Under the pieces are notes generated by a model. The model ran no database searches. It saw nothing but the letters and a program-made list of their open reading frames with translations, and had not been told where the DNA came from. DNA of 64,000 bases, from assembly GCF_029016485.1 (NCBI RefSeq), contig NZ_CP092106.1:1736001-1800000 (forward strand), written 5' to 3'. This document shows positions 37,032 to 46,851 of the stretch, one piece after another (within the stretch, counting starts at the first letter, position 1; each line of letters begins with the position of its first letter). A program made the translations under genes and the position numbers. This DNA comes from Vibrio sp. JC009 (GTDB lineage Bacteria; Pseudomonadota; Gammaproteobacteria; Enterobacterales; Vibrionaceae).

Positions 37032-37967
37032 CTAGTTATTGTAGAGCAACCGGGAAAGTTCATTTCTTATTATCTTATCTGAACACTCAGACAACAATTC
37101 CGAACGGATATCACTTGTTAATTGGCACTCTGTCAGGTCTTCATTAATTAACCTCACAAAACTAAAGTTGCCTTTCAAATAGTCGTAAAACTCACCCTCA
37201 TTCAGGGCAACAGATGCACCAAAGGAAGCTGCGTGGTAGAAAGCACCGCTAACAATCATACTGTTTTTCTTGTGTGGCAGTATCACCGTTTTAGTCCTGC
37301 ACAACAAAGAATTCAGCTCTTCATCGCTGATAAAACGATTCTGAAAATCAACCTGCAAACATCGCTCATCAATGATGTTCGCAATTTCCTGGAAAAGCAC
37401 ACTATCTTCACATCGACCAATAACGGATAACTGTTTTTCTCTCGGCCAGTTTGCTAATAATTCGGGTATTCCCTTGTATCTCTTGATAATACCGAAGTAC
37501 AAGTTATCTATATCTCTCTCTTCAAATTTCTTAAGATCGTAACTGGCATCTACCCGATAGGTGGGGTGCGGCACGTAGGAAAAATCAGCATAATGCCTAT
37601 GGGTTATTTTTTCAGATGATACCCGCTCAAGGAGTCGGCACATCAGGTTATACCTTTTATAGTGCTTTCCCGAGTGGGGTTTTAAGTTATGCTTTATCCA
37701 AATGATTTTCTTAAACATAAGCTTAAACAACAAAAGATATAAAACCCCAAGTGTAAATGGCAATAACTTTTGTACTGAAACTTTGTCTTCATACCAGTTA
37801 AGTATCAAACAAGCATTATTCGCTTTCTTCCAGCTTTTGAATAAAAATGGAGGTAAAGACTTAAGCTTTGGAATGTAGCGCACATTAAAGTCACCTTTGA
37901 ACAAATCGGAGATGAGCTTTATATATTTGTTATCGTTCTCTATTTCAGGATAAATATAAATATCCAT
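37032..37967 (-). CDS. Glycosyltransferase, GT-B fold
   Basis: 311 residues when started at ATG 37967, which has AGGGAG at ribosome-binding distance; the ATG at 37985 lacks one. An N-terminal domain with a membrane-associating stretch (LLPFTLGVLYLLLFKLMF, then IIWIKHNLKPHSGK) and a C-terminal GT-B half (LYFGIIKRYKGIPELLANWP, LPHKKNSMIVSGAFYHAASF) suggest a GT4-like retaining enzyme that adds a sugar on the cytoplasmic face. The donor is not known. It lies between wzy- and wzx-like genes. Confidence 0.8.
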   Translation of the reverse strand: MDIYIYPEIENDNKYIKLISDLFKGDFNVRYIPKLKSLPPFLFKSWKKANNACLILNWYEDKVSVQKLLPFTLGVLYLLLFKLMFKKIIWIKHNLKPHSGKHYKRYNLMCRLLERVSSEKITHRHYADFSYVPHPTYRVDASYDLKKFEERDIDNLYFGIIKRYKGIPELLANWPREKQLSVIGRCEDSVLFQEIANIIDERCLQVDFQNRFISDEELNSLLCRTKTVILPHKKNSMIVSGAFYHAASFGASVALNEGEFYDYLKGNFSFVRLINEDLTECQLTSDIRSELLSECSDKIIRNELSRLLYNN

Positions 37968-37993
37968 ATTCTCCCTATCGTACATATAAAATA

Positions 37994-39241
37994 TTACTTC
38001 ACAACAACCTTAGTAAGGGAGCGACTGTTTTTATTTTTAATTTTCTTCAAATAGTAGCTACAACATAGCAAGAGTGTAAGTTCGCCTAAAAATACAGAAA
38101 ATGGCATAACCTGCCAGAAAAGGTACTGAGTGATAATATAACCGGAGCCAACCGTAACAATGGCACATAGAGCGTTGAATAAGGCCTGCTTCTTAAACTC
38201 ACTATATGCCTGCAGAGCGGTAGAAACGACCATTCTTATATTTACGGTAAACATAACAAGGCCCCAGCACATAACCGCGTAATACATATCCTGGTTCGCT
38301 TCATCAAACAATAAAGGCTCTATTATACCCCAGGCAAGGTTAACTAAAATAATCACCCCAGTACTCAGGACTACAAAGCCAAATATACTTAGCCAAAAAA
38401 ACCGGTTGAACCCCTTTTTATCATCAGCACCAACGCACGATGCCATATAATTCCGGCCTACTCGGAACCACCCCATCAAAAACAGATTGAGCGGTCCAAA
38501 CAAGACTCTTGCGCCCTGAACAAGACCGAGAATATCCTGCCCCCAGGCGATATTAATAATATATAAATATGAGCGGCCGTATAACTCGGTTAAAGAAACA
38601 CCAAGCGTTGTCCATCGAGCCATTCTCCATACTTTCACTTTAAAAAAACGAAACCAAAGCATTACGCTGGTTCTGCTAACATCGATCCCTAATAAGCAGT
38701 AACCTTTCACACAAAGTGTTCCGACAAATGAAGAGAAAGCCAGAGATACCAACACCGTACTTTCACTTAACATATCAAGAAAAAAACAACCAAGCAGCAA
38801 AGCAGATGTCAGAACAACGAAAACCAGATCTACTATAAACACCAAAACAAGGTGGTAGTTAAGTAATAACTGGTTTTTTACATACTCTCTGAAGCAAAAA
38901 CTGATCGAATAAAAGCAGATAATTAGCCAGGAGTGTCCCGTAAACCCACTAAACAACAGAGAAATAGCAGCAGTACATAAAAGAAATATATACTGATTGA
39001 GGTTGAATAAGTTCTGATACTTGGAAAGGCCTGAACTTACTCGCTTCTTAGTCATAATTGACATAGGAGTAGTAGAAAGCGCGTTCTGAAACGAGATAAG
39101 TGTTAGCCCGTATGCAAATGCCAGGCTATAAGAACCAAACTCAGAAAAACTAAGCACTTTAATAAACAGTATAGAGAGAACCATATTAAAGGCACTCAAC
39201 ATACCCTGATCTATAAAAGAAATTATAATTGACTTTTTCAT
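37994..39241 (-). CDS. wzx: Wzx-type polysaccharide flippase
   Basis: 415-residue multi-pass membrane protein of the MATE/MVF polysaccharide transporter superfamily with about twelve helices. It should flip undecaprenyl-PP-linked repeat units to the periplasmic face. The amphipathic N-terminus (KKSIIISFIDQGMLSAFNM) is typical for the family. Position between glycosyltransferase and acyltransferase genes in the operon supports the call. Confidence 0.85.
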   Translation of the reverse strand: MKKSIIISFIDQGMLSAFNMVLSILFIKVLSFSEFGSYSLAFAYGLTLISFQNALSTTPMSIMTKKRVSSGLSKYQNLFNLNQYIFLLCTAAISLLFSGFTGHSWLIICFYSISFCFREYVKNQLLLNYHLVLVFIVDLVFVVLTSALLLGCFFLDMLSESTVLVSLAFSSFVGTLCVKGYCLLGIDVSRTSVMLWFRFFKVKVWRMARWTTLGVSLTELYGRSYLYIINIAWGQDILGLVQGARVLFGPLNLFLMGWFRVGRNYMASCVGADDKKGFNRFFWLSIFGFVVLSTGVIILVNLAWGIIEPLLFDEANQDMYYAVMCWGLVMFTVNIRMVVSTALQAYSEFKKQALFNALCAIVTVGSGYIITQYLFWQVMPFSVFLGELTLLLCCSYYLKKIKNKNSRSLTKVVVK

Positions 39242-39259
39242 ATAAACAATATCTGCCTG

Positions 39260-41113
39260 CTAATTATATTGCTTGATCTCATCAATTATATCACTCCATA
39301 TAACTTCAGCGCCGTAGCCAGACAAGTGAGTTCCGTCCGTCATAAATATTGAATTACCGTTAAAGGAATATTTGCAGCGACCGTTTGAACAAATGTATTT
39401 AGTTGGATCAATAAAAGTAACATTTGAGAACTCAGAAGCGACTGCTCTCAGAGCCCGGTTCATTGCTCTGATATCATCCTGAAGTTTATCCGTTACTTTG
39501 CAATCCAAATCAACGCCAAAATACTTGCTGGTTTTCAGGCATTTCATAATCTGATTATCTACCGGCTTAGGCAACTCACCAACCAAATAGACAGATTTGC
39601 TATCAGAGTATGCTCTAAACAAATCATTTAACTGGGTTCTTAAATCGGCGTCATATTCACCGATTAGATTACAACCTTCGTCTACGCACTCTAAACTACC
39701 CTTACCTGCGCGTCGCCACCGTTGGGCAATAATAATCGGCTTGCTTTCATTAAGGCCAATCCTGAAATTATTTCTACAGTTTTCTTTCCAACTGACGTAG
39801 ACGCCCTGTCGCGTAGATATAGAATGAGGAAAAGAGAGGCAATCTGAGTACCATGAAAGCTTAACCTTTGTTCCTTTATGAAGGATGCCGCGGACATAAT
39901 GGTCTGCATTGCTGTCACCAATCAATACATAATCGTACTCTATTTCACTGTTGAGTAACGACACCCCTTCATGCTCTTGATAATCATCCATGGTACCGCC
40001 GCGAATTAAAGAGTTGGCGGTAAGGTCTTCTCGTTGAGCAAACCCTTTAGTTTTGAAAATAGCGGTTCCGAAGAAACCAAAAACAATCAGAATTAACGAG
40101 TATTTGAGCAAAGGTTTCAATACAGATTCGTCAACTCGCCTTATACGTCTGCTTTCAACAAAACGGTAACTCAGATAAGCGATCAAGACAGAAAGAAGAG
40201 CGCCAAGAATCTCGTACTTTTCATCTATAAAGTAATAGCTGAATAACAATAAAATCGGCCAGTGCCACAAGTAAATCGAGTATGACCAGCTACCCAGCTT
40301 CTGGAAAACAATATTATTGGTAAAAATACTGTCGTTTTGTGCCTGAATTACCAGAAATGCGCCTAAAACCGGGATCACGGCTAGGTATCCCGGCCAATAG
40401 TTATCCTTAGATATAAAAATATACGATGCAAGAATTAATACTATTCCTGTCTTTTCTACCAGGTGTTTTACTTTACTTTGCAAATTAATTGGATAAAGAA
40501 AAGCCACCCCTCCGGCCATCATCTCCCAGGCTCTCATTGGCAACAGAAAATAGGATGATGCTGTCCACTTATAAGTTGCAGCAACACAAAACACATATCC
40601 TGCAGCAGTCCCAACCAATACGCATGCTTTCATCGCCTTAACAGACATAAACCGGCGCATAAGTACTAAGATCGCAGGGAATAATATGTAAAACTGCCAT
40701 TCCGCAGACAAAGACCAGGTGTGAAGTAAAAAATTATCTTCAGAATCAAAGTAGCCACGTCTGAAGCTAAACATGATATTACTGACAAAAAACATGCTGG
40801 TAGCAATATCACGGCCTACGGTTTTATAATCCCAAGGCGTAAGAAAAAAGTATCCCCAAACAGTGATAGCTAAGCAAACGACTGCCAGCGCCGGGATAAT
40901 TCTGTTTGCGCGAGCAATGTAAAACCTCAAAACAGAGAAGCTATTTTGCTCTACTCCTCGGAAAATTATTCCGGTCATTAAAAAACCAGAAATAACAAAA
41001 AACACGTCTACACCCGCAAAGCCACCAGGCAGCAAGTCAGGCTCATAGTGAAACAATACCACAGCGATTACAGCTATCGCTCTAAGGCCATTTATGTCAT
41101 ATCTGAATGTCAC
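39260..41113 (-). CDS. Acyltransferase-3 / SGNH fusion (OafA-like)
   Basis: 617 residues. It starts TFRYDINGLRAIAVIAVVLFH, almost identical there to the gene at 32871, with a similar acyltransferase-3 membrane domain and a C-terminal SGNH domain (YVLIGDSNADHY, DGTHLSGYG). The start ATG overlaps the stop of the GT26 gene by 4 bp (ATGA). The two proteins are paralogues diverged mainly in the periplasmic domain, suggesting acylation of different positions or sugars. Confidence 0.9.
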   Translation of the reverse strand: MTFRYDINGLRAIAVIAVVLFHYEPDLLPGGFAGVDVFFVISGFLMTGIIFRGVEQNSFSVLRFYIARANRIIPALAVVCLAITVWGYFFLTPWDYKTVGRDIATSMFFVSNIMFSFRRGYFDSEDNFLLHTWSLSAEWQFYILFPAILVLMRRFMSVKAMKACVLVGTAAGYVFCVAATYKWTASSYFLLPMRAWEMMAGGVAFLYPINLQSKVKHLVEKTGIVLILASYIFISKDNYWPGYLAVIPVLGAFLVIQAQNDSIFTNNIVFQKLGSWSYSIYLWHWPILLLFSYYFIDEKYEILGALLSVLIAYLSYRFVESRRIRRVDESVLKPLLKYSLILIVFGFFGTAIFKTKGFAQREDLTANSLIRGGTMDDYQEHEGVSLLNSEIEYDYVLIGDSNADHYVRGILHKGTKVKLSWYSDCLSFPHSISTRQGVYVSWKENCRNNFRIGLNESKPIIIAQRWRRAGKGSLECVDEGCNLIGEYDADLRTQLNDLFRAYSDSKSVYLVGELPKPVDNQIMKCLKTSKYFGVDLDCKVTDKLQDDIRAMNRALRAVASEFSNVTFIDPTKYICSNGRCKYSFNGNSIFMTDGTHLSGYGAEVIWSDIIDEIKQYN

Positions 41114-41835
41114 TTTCTTCGCTCTTTTAATACGACTGGCAAGATACCCCAGCCATCAACCAAATACCGCTTTGCTAGTCTCTTCGGATTCTGGCTTAAC
41201 CGGTAAAACCATTCACAATGCATCTTCTGCACCCATAAAGGCGCACGCTTCTCTTCGCCTGCAAGGTACAACAAAGATGCACCCACGCAGAGATAGCAGC
41301 CAGGCACATCATTATCTCTTAACACCTTGGCCACAATTTCTTGTTTAGGACTACCCACCGCAAGAAAAACAATATCCGGGTTAGCGAGCTTACAAACCGC
41401 AACACACTTATCTATTTCACCTTGCTGGGTATGAAAGCCCATAGGGGGATTATAGTGAACAACATTCTTGATATCGTACTCGTTAATAACTTTTTCAATA
41501 ACCGGGTCTTCACCACCAATTACCGCAATTTTGATATTTTCATTGTGTCTGAGTTGATTAAATAAGTACGCCGTTAAATCACTTCCTGTAACCAGACTCG
41601 TTAATCTGTTTTTTGTAAAACGTGAAAGTACCTGAAGTATTCGTGAATCGTTCAAGTACAAATCAGCCTTTGAATAAACAGCTCTGAAATCATTATTCTT
41701 ATGAAAGCGGACTATATGGTCCACATTAGGCGTCACCACCATTTTTTTAGATAACTCTCCATTGATTATCTCTGAAGAAAGATCTTCTATAGTGGTATTA
41801 AGAAAGCTAATCCCAAACACATTGGTAAATGTCAT
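41110..41835 (-). CDS. WecG/TagA/CpsF family glycosyltransferase (GT26)
   Basis: 241-residue GT26 enzyme. Typical motifs are TPNVDHIVRFHKN (38-50), ADLYLNDSR with the conserved Asp, VGSPKQE and CVGASLLYLAGEEKRAP. Family members add the second sugar (ManNAcA, ManNAc or glucose) to a lipid-linked first sugar at the membrane. No initiating phosphoglycosyltransferase is in the window, so the primer enzyme lies elsewhere. Confidence 0.9.
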   Translation of the reverse strand: MTFTNVFGISFLNTTIEDLSSEIINGELSKKMVVTPNVDHIVRFHKNNDFRAVYSKADLYLNDSRILQVLSRFTKNRLTSLVTGSDLTAYLFNQLRHNENIKIAVIGGEDPVIEKVINEYDIKNVVHYNPPMGFHTQQGEIDKCVAVCKLANPDIVFLAVGSPKQEIVAKVLRDNDVPGCYLCVGASLLYLAGEEKRAPLWVQKMHCEWFYRLSQNPKRLAKRYLVDGWGILPVVLKERRK

Positions 41836-41906
41836 AAATAGTCCAAAAAAATCGATTCGTTATTACAACTTAAAGCCACATCTCAGTGGACAAATAACGC
41901 AGGGTA

Positions 41907-42932
41907 TTATGGCTGAAGTGCCTCTAACAAATCTTTTCGCCACTTATTATTATCAAGGTCGTAGATACCAAATGTCCTGCAAAACTCCCAGTACGACCAT
42001 GAAATTCTTCTTTTCTCCGCTTCTTCCCTCAAAAAGGTTGTCCAGCGGACGCGAGACTCCATGTCTGCTTTTTCAAAAACACCAAACTCTCCCATATGGA
42101 GCGGAACTTTATTTTTTAACGCCCAGGTTTTCGCTTTATTTAAGCTTCGGGTAATAGCCCGGCGCTCAATGTAGGTTGCGTCCCAGGTTGTACCAAGCCA
42201 CTGATTGCTTTTTTTACCTAGCCAGTGAGCCCCCTGATGAGTAAATTTAAACGGCTCATAGTAATGAAAAGAAACAATCAGGTTTTTTCTATCATCAGGA
42301 AGTTTCAGCTTAGTTAATGACTCAAGACTATTGTAATGGCCGGGTCCCACAAGAATTGCTCTATTAGGGTTACTCTCTCGCACTATGCTGATAGCCTCAG
42401 CTAAATAATCATTCCAGATTTCGCTGGTTAGTTTTTTACTTGGCTCGTTCAATATTTCAAAATAAAGCGTTTCAGGATGACTGGCATAGTGCTCAGAAAT
42501 CTGTTTCCAGAACGCAAGAAAGCGCGCTTTGTGCTTTTCAGGAGACGCCATAATCTCCTGGTAATGATGAATATTGATAATCGCAACCAGATTCAAATCC
42601 AGTGCCTGCTTTACCGCCCAGTCTACACGCTTGAAAAACTTATCATCTATTGTGTAAGGTGCCTGTTTTTGCGCATGGGCTGACCAGCGGATAGGGATCC
42701 GAACCGACTGAAAGCCTTTAGAAGCAACCAGTTTAAAATGCTCGGCCTCCAGGCGCAGCCCCCAGTCACCTTCCTTCGGCGCTTCCAGGGCATTACCAAG
42801 GTTGATGCCACGGCCAATAAGCTTATTCCAATGGAAGGCGTTCTGCACCGACGCATCAGACTGCCCGGAATTTGCAAAAGATATAAAGAATATAAAATAA
42901 ATTAAGACTATTTGGCTAATTTTCAATTTCAT
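41907..42932 (-). CDS. GH5 family glycoside hydrolase (cellulase-like), exported
   Basis: 341 residues with a signal peptide (about 1-22). The GH5 catalytic pair is present: acid/base E163 in FEILNEP and nucleophile E282 in HMGEFG; HHY at 122-124 and FHYYEP at 222-227 fit the active-site cleft. Its ATG directly follows the GT2 stop. Glycanases in wzx/wzy-type or Psl-like clusters trim or release the polymer in the periplasm; here the substrate is unknown but probably the operon's own glycan. Confidence 0.9.
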   Translation of the reverse strand: MKLKISQIVLIYFIFFISFANSGQSDASVQNAFHWNKLIGRGINLGNALEAPKEGDWGLRLEAEHFKLVASKGFQSVRIPIRWSAHAQKQAPYTIDDKFFKRVDWAVKQALDLNLVAIINIHHYQEIMASPEKHKARFLAFWKQISEHYASHPETLYFEILNEPSKKLTSEIWNDYLAEAISIVRESNPNRAILVGPGHYNSLESLTKLKLPDDRKNLIVSFHYYEPFKFTHQGAHWLGKKSNQWLGTTWDATYIERRAITRSLNKAKTWALKNKVPLHMGEFGVFEKADMESRVRWTTFLREEAEKRRISWSYWEFCRTFGIYDLDNNKWRKDLLEALQP

Positions 42933-43823
42933 TTATCTGCCCGACGATATTCCGCTATTAGTAACCAGAGCACGGTAAAATCCCTTCATCCAATATAGGC
43001 CACATATATACATATAGGGTGAATATACCAACAGCATCTTTAAGCTAAATGAATAGCGCAGGTTGCGGTAATTTATCCGGCTTATTTTAGCCAGCATCAT
43101 GAGAGGGGCAAGCAGTGCAAATAGTCCACGCTTTCGTAAACCACTGCTGTTCTGATAGCGAATAAAATAGGTGTTGTTACCTGTAATGGCAATTTTTCTT
43201 AACACCTTTTCTAGGGGAGAGTCCTGTATCTGATACCCGATAACAGAAGGAACAAGAAACAGTTCAATACCACTGGCCACTAACCGTTCGGTAAGCTCTG
43301 TATCCTGCATGCGGGGAATATCACTGAAGCCGCCAAACTGCAAAAACAGCGCCTTCTCTATAATCATAAAGGCAGAGCTTAAATTCTTACGTAAGGTGAA
43401 ACTTCTTGTGGACTGAGACTCATGATTAAAGTAATAGTGCTCAACCCTAGCAGGAAAACTATCGTGAACTTCTGTATTTAAATCTAATGCGGCACCAAAG
43501 GCTCTGTAGCCCTGTTCCACAGCCTTCTTAATATTCTTTATGGCATCATGATGAAGTACCACATCGGCGTCTATAAAGACTAAGGTCTCACCTGTACTAG
43601 CCTTTGCACCGATATTACGCCCCTGCCCGGGATCAAATCTCTGCTCTGATTTAATAAAGGTAACAAACGGGTATCGATTACAGATATCCTCAACTTTATT
43701 ATGAGGCGAACAGTCTACAACTATGCATTCAACCTCACTGTCAATCTGCTTTCCTATCGAAGCCAGCGCAGAATTAAGATTCGCCTCTGCACAATAAGAT
43801 GGAATAACAACTGATAGCTTCAT
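42933..43823 (-). CDS. Glycosyltransferase family 2
   Basis: 296-residue GT2 enzyme of GT-A fold: SVVIPSYCAEANLNSALASI at the start, DAD metal motif at 85-87 (VFIDADVVLH) and the ED-like MQDTELTERL. The C-terminus has hydrophobic, basic segments that likely attach it to the inner membrane. It is the first gene of the operon behind the JUMPstart element, 47 bases downstream of ops. Confidence 0.88.
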   Translation of the reverse strand: MKLSVVIPSYCAEANLNSALASIGKQIDSEVECIVVDCSPHNKVEDICNRYPFVTFIKSEQRFDPGQGRNIGAKASTGETLVFIDADVVLHHDAIKNIKKAVEQGYRAFGAALDLNTEVHDSFPARVEHYYFNHESQSTRSFTLRKNLSSAFMIIEKALFLQFGGFSDIPRMQDTELTERLVASGIELFLVPSVIGYQIQDSPLEKVLRKIAITGNNTYFIRYQNSSGLRKRGLFALLAPLMMLAKISRINYRNLRYSFSLKMLLVYSPYMYICGLYWMKGFYRALVTNSGISSGR

Positions 43824-44241
43824 TTAGTTTCAATCTCTGCCGACTCTATATTGATAGATAAGATGGGTGACGCTACCGCCCCTGGGTCCAAAGCTCCCAC
43901 CCTGCTTTAATTCACCAAGGTAAACCCTGTATACCGCCCACTCAGTACTTATTCAGTAAGCAATTTGTAAAACAATCTACCTAGAGTAAATGCACAAATA
44001 AAGGAATGAATTCCAATAACAACGCCAGTCTCACCTATGAGACGCCAGCAATGTAAATGGTACAAAATCTGTACAGTGCATTGATTCAACCTGCCAATGG
44101 GAGCGTGTATAGTTTAACAATTTCTCAGCACTTAAGTAAACTAACCTATTTATCTTTTAAAGTAAGTTATTTGGGCTAACTTAGTTCTCTAACTCAGATA
44201 TCCTTCTTTATCATTCAATAACGACCCCACATAAAATCAAT
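43824..44241. other. Leader/promoter region of the wzx/wzy operon
   Basis: 418 bp without a gene. It holds the JUMPstart/ops element (separate entry), an inverted GTCTCacctatGAGAC near 44030, and a GTACA-aaatct-GTAC palindrome near 44060. The operon promoter must lie upstream of 43900 on the minus strand; no clear -35/-10 pair could be fixed. Confidence 0.6.
43870..43900 (-). promoter_or_regulatory. JUMPstart with ops element (RfaH recruitment)
   Basis: Read on the minus strand, GGCGGTAGCGT at 43880-43870 is a perfect ops core. It is preceded by CCAGG and AGCTTTGGAC as in the JUMPstart of enteric capsule and O-antigen operons (about 24 of 31 bases by eye). It sits in the leader of the GT2-first operon. 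RfaH-type antitermination is the established role of this element; its use here is inferred. Confidence 0.85.
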
Positions 44242-44934
44242 TTATAACTTCGATTCTTTCAAACATTCGTTAATCAATATTCTCCATTTGTCGTTTCCAT
44301 TATCATTTAAATGAAGCCCATCTGTAGTGTATTCAGGAATAATATAATCATTTTTACTAAGTACTCGATTTACGTCCAAGTAGTTAACGTTATTTAACGC
44401 CGCCAACTTCTTTATTTCCAAGTTGAGCAATTTAACTTTATCATTATTTCGTTTAAAACCATTTGATAGTAACACCGACTGCACAATGATCTTTCTTTCG
44501 TCAGTTTTTAAAGCATCTAAAATTATCTGAAAATGATGGCTTATTTCTTTAACTTTAATATTTCTTCCAAGATCATTAGTTCCAATCATGATAAATACAA
44601 CCTCAGGTTTAACTCTGTTTACCAAGTCTAAGCGCTTGATAACTCCTCTCGTGGTATCACCTGATATACCCATATTGTAAACTACTTTATTCTTTACAGA
44701 AAGTTTATCCACATCGAACTGATAGGTTATACTATCCCCTAAAAGTACAATACCATCAGTTGATAGTGGATAGCTTCGGATAATTTCAATTCGATTTTTA
44801 TAATCAGAAGTGGTTGTAATATCTGGGACCACAATAGTTCTAGCTACCCCAATAATTAGATGGTGTAAACCGAGCAGTCCTCCTATAGAAATTAAAACCA
44901 ATAATAAAATTACTGATAGAAAGAACCTCTTCAC
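44242..44934 (-). CDS. SGNH/GDSL hydrolase, membrane-anchored
   Basis: 230 residues from GTG 44934, chosen because AGGTG precedes it and it starts 4 bp after the upstream stop. The N-terminal hydrophobic anchor (4-30) is followed by SGNH blocks: LLGDSIT with Ser68, MGISGDTT, IGTNDLG and DGLHLND. It is a periplasmic esterase or acetyl-transfer partner acting with the acyltransferase encoded just upstream, an organisation parallel to the fused proteins elsewhere in the locus. Confidence 0.85.
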   Translation of the reverse strand: MKRFFLSVILLLVLISIGGLLGLHHLIIGVARTIVVPDITTTSDYKNRIEIIRSYPLSTDGIVLLGDSITYQFDVDKLSVKNKVVYNMGISGDTTRGVIKRLDLVNRVKPEVVFIMIGTNDLGRNIKVKEISHHFQIILDALKTDERKIIVQSVLLSNGFKRNNDKVKLLNLEIKKLAALNNVNYLDVNRVLSKNDYIIPEYTTDGLHLNDNGNDKWRILINECLKESKL

Positions 44935-44938
44935 AATA

Positions 44939-46780
44939 TCACCTAAATATATCGTTTTTCTTTTGATATTGTGAATAGAGCCAGTCTCCACCATACACTG
45001 ACAAATGGTCATTATCTGAGAAATATAGCTTACCCTTTTCCTCTATAGTTTTTGGGTGTTTAACATATGTATAAGGATCAAAAAACTCAACACCACTTAA
45101 TGTCGTTACTTTTTCTACAACCTTGTTGTAATCAGGGTATTGATCCGAATAATACTCATCAACTATGCAGTTCAAACCAAGTCGACTACAGTTCTGTAAT
45201 TTGGTTGGAGAAAATTTTAGCAATGGGGGCTGAGCCATAACAATAACTCTGTTGTTGTTACTTTTTACACCTCTAATAATTTTTTGCAAATCATTATCGA
45301 AACCAGTTTTTTTATACAAAGCATCCCACCTGTATGAAATAACTATAATATCCGCACTGTCTTTAACTTTATTAAAACTATCCTGAATATGTTTACATTT
45401 AGAAGAAACAGGCATTAATCCGCATCCCCCAGAAGCATATAATTGAACTTCGTACCCATGATCATTTGCAAGCAATGATACATATTCGAAATAATGCTCG
45501 GCATGACTATTACCGAATAAGAAAATACTTTTTTTACTACCTATATTGCCACCTTTACATCCCTCATTAACTAAAGAAGGGCATTTCTCCTTATCAATGT
45601 GATTATATTGCTTTTTAGCAAGGATATTATTGATATCTAATCTAGTCGGATACCCATTACTTAAATAAACAAAACTAGATAGCCCCCCCATTATTAGGGA
45701 AGGAAGTATAAAATAAAAGAGTGCAACTTTTTTCCCTTTTAGAGAGTTTCGTCGAAGCGGTCTTTCTATTAAAAAGTAAGATGCCACACTTAATATAAAT
45801 GTAAGTAGAACAATACTAAATTGAGATATAACAGGAATATCAAGTATTTTTACTTTTAAGTTATATAAATAACGATAGTATGCCATTATAGGCCAATGAT
45901 ATAAATACAACGAGTAAGAAACCAATCCAATAGAAACCATTACACGGTTCGATAACCACTTGTTAACCAAAGTGTTATGACTATTTATTATTATTACGAC
46001 ACATACGCAGAGCAATAGTGATAATAAACCAGGAGTTGTATATGTTTCATTTATCGTAATTAGCATTAATCCGATAATAACCAGAGACAACACAGAAATA
46101 AAACTTGAAGTTATAGGTTTTATTTTATTATCTTGAGCTAAAACTGCTAAAACCGACCCTATCAATAACTCGCCCATTCTGGTAAATATCAAGTAAAAGC
46201 TAATTGATTGAAACTTATCATTACCCGATAGAACCTCTGCCAACAGAAAACTCATGAGAGCTATAGCAAATAGGAAAACTGTCTTTCTAGAATTAAAAAA
46301 CTTAATTAAAACAAATAATGTTAAAGGAAATATAAAATAATACTGTTCTTCAACAGACAAAGACCATGTGTGTAAAAGTGGCCATTCAGAAGATTCACCG
46401 GAAAAATAATCACCTATTCGTAAGGAGTACTGAACGTTGGATATAAATAGAAGCACACTGATAATTGAAACCCCCACTTTATAATACTCATAAGGTAGCA
46501 TTACAAAATAACCCACAATCATTACCATTAGAAGAACCGAAAAGAGTGGAGGTAATATTCTCTTAGCACGTCGAGTATAGAAGTTGGATAATGAAAATCT
46601 GTTTTCTATAAACTCTCTATATATAATCCCTGTAATTAAATATCCAGAAATGACAAAAAATATATCTACGCCTAGATAACCACCAGAAAGGTATGACTCA
46701 TCTAGGTGAAATATAATAACAGATATTACAGCAACCGCACGCAAACCATCTATATCTGGACGATATTTAAACTTACCCAC
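44939..46780 (-). CDS. Acyltransferase-3 / SGNH fusion (OafA-like)
   Basis: About 613 residues from GTG 46780 (GAGAGGGA upstream; the TTG at 46831 would add 17 residues not seen in relatives). Acyltransferase domain: YRPDIDGLRAVAVISVIIFH and YLGVDIFFVISGYLITG; C-terminal SGNH: FLFGNSHAEHY and DNDHLSVYGG. Followed after 4 bp by a separate SGNH gene, so two SGNH modules act downstream of one translocating domain. Strongly AT-rich. Confidence 0.88.
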   Translation of the reverse strand: MGKFKYRPDIDGLRAVAVISVIIFHLDESYLSGGYLGVDIFFVISGYLITGIIYREFIENRFSLSNFYTRRAKRILPPLFSVLLMVMIVGYFVMLPYEYYKVGVSIISVLLFISNVQYSLRIGDYFSGESSEWPLLHTWSLSVEEQYYFIFPLTLFVLIKFFNSRKTVFLFAIALMSFLLAEVLSGNDKFQSISFYLIFTRMGELLIGSVLAVLAQDNKIKPITSSFISVLSLVIIGLMLITINETYTTPGLLSLLLCVCVVIIINSHNTLVNKWLSNRVMVSIGLVSYSLYLYHWPIMAYYRYLYNLKVKILDIPVISQFSIVLLTFILSVASYFLIERPLRRNSLKGKKVALFYFILPSLIMGGLSSFVYLSNGYPTRLDINNILAKKQYNHIDKEKCPSLVNEGCKGGNIGSKKSIFLFGNSHAEHYFEYVSLLANDHGYEVQLYASGGCGLMPVSSKCKHIQDSFNKVKDSADIIVISYRWDALYKKTGFDNDLQKIIRGVKSNNNRVIVMAQPPLLKFSPTKLQNCSRLGLNCIVDEYYSDQYPDYNKVVEKVTTLSGVEFFDPYTYVKHPKTIEEKGKLYFSDNDHLSVYGGDWLYSQYQKKNDIFR

Positions 46781-46851
46781 ACATCCCTCTCTTTTTATGT
46801 AAACTATTGTTTTCTGGCTCGTACAGGGCAAGATTACGAAGCCCCTTTTCC

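Noticed and set aside
44060..44110. TGGCA...TGCA resembling a sigma-54 promoter upstream of the JUMPstart
   Set aside because: The distance between the GG and GC elements is four bases too long for sigma-54.
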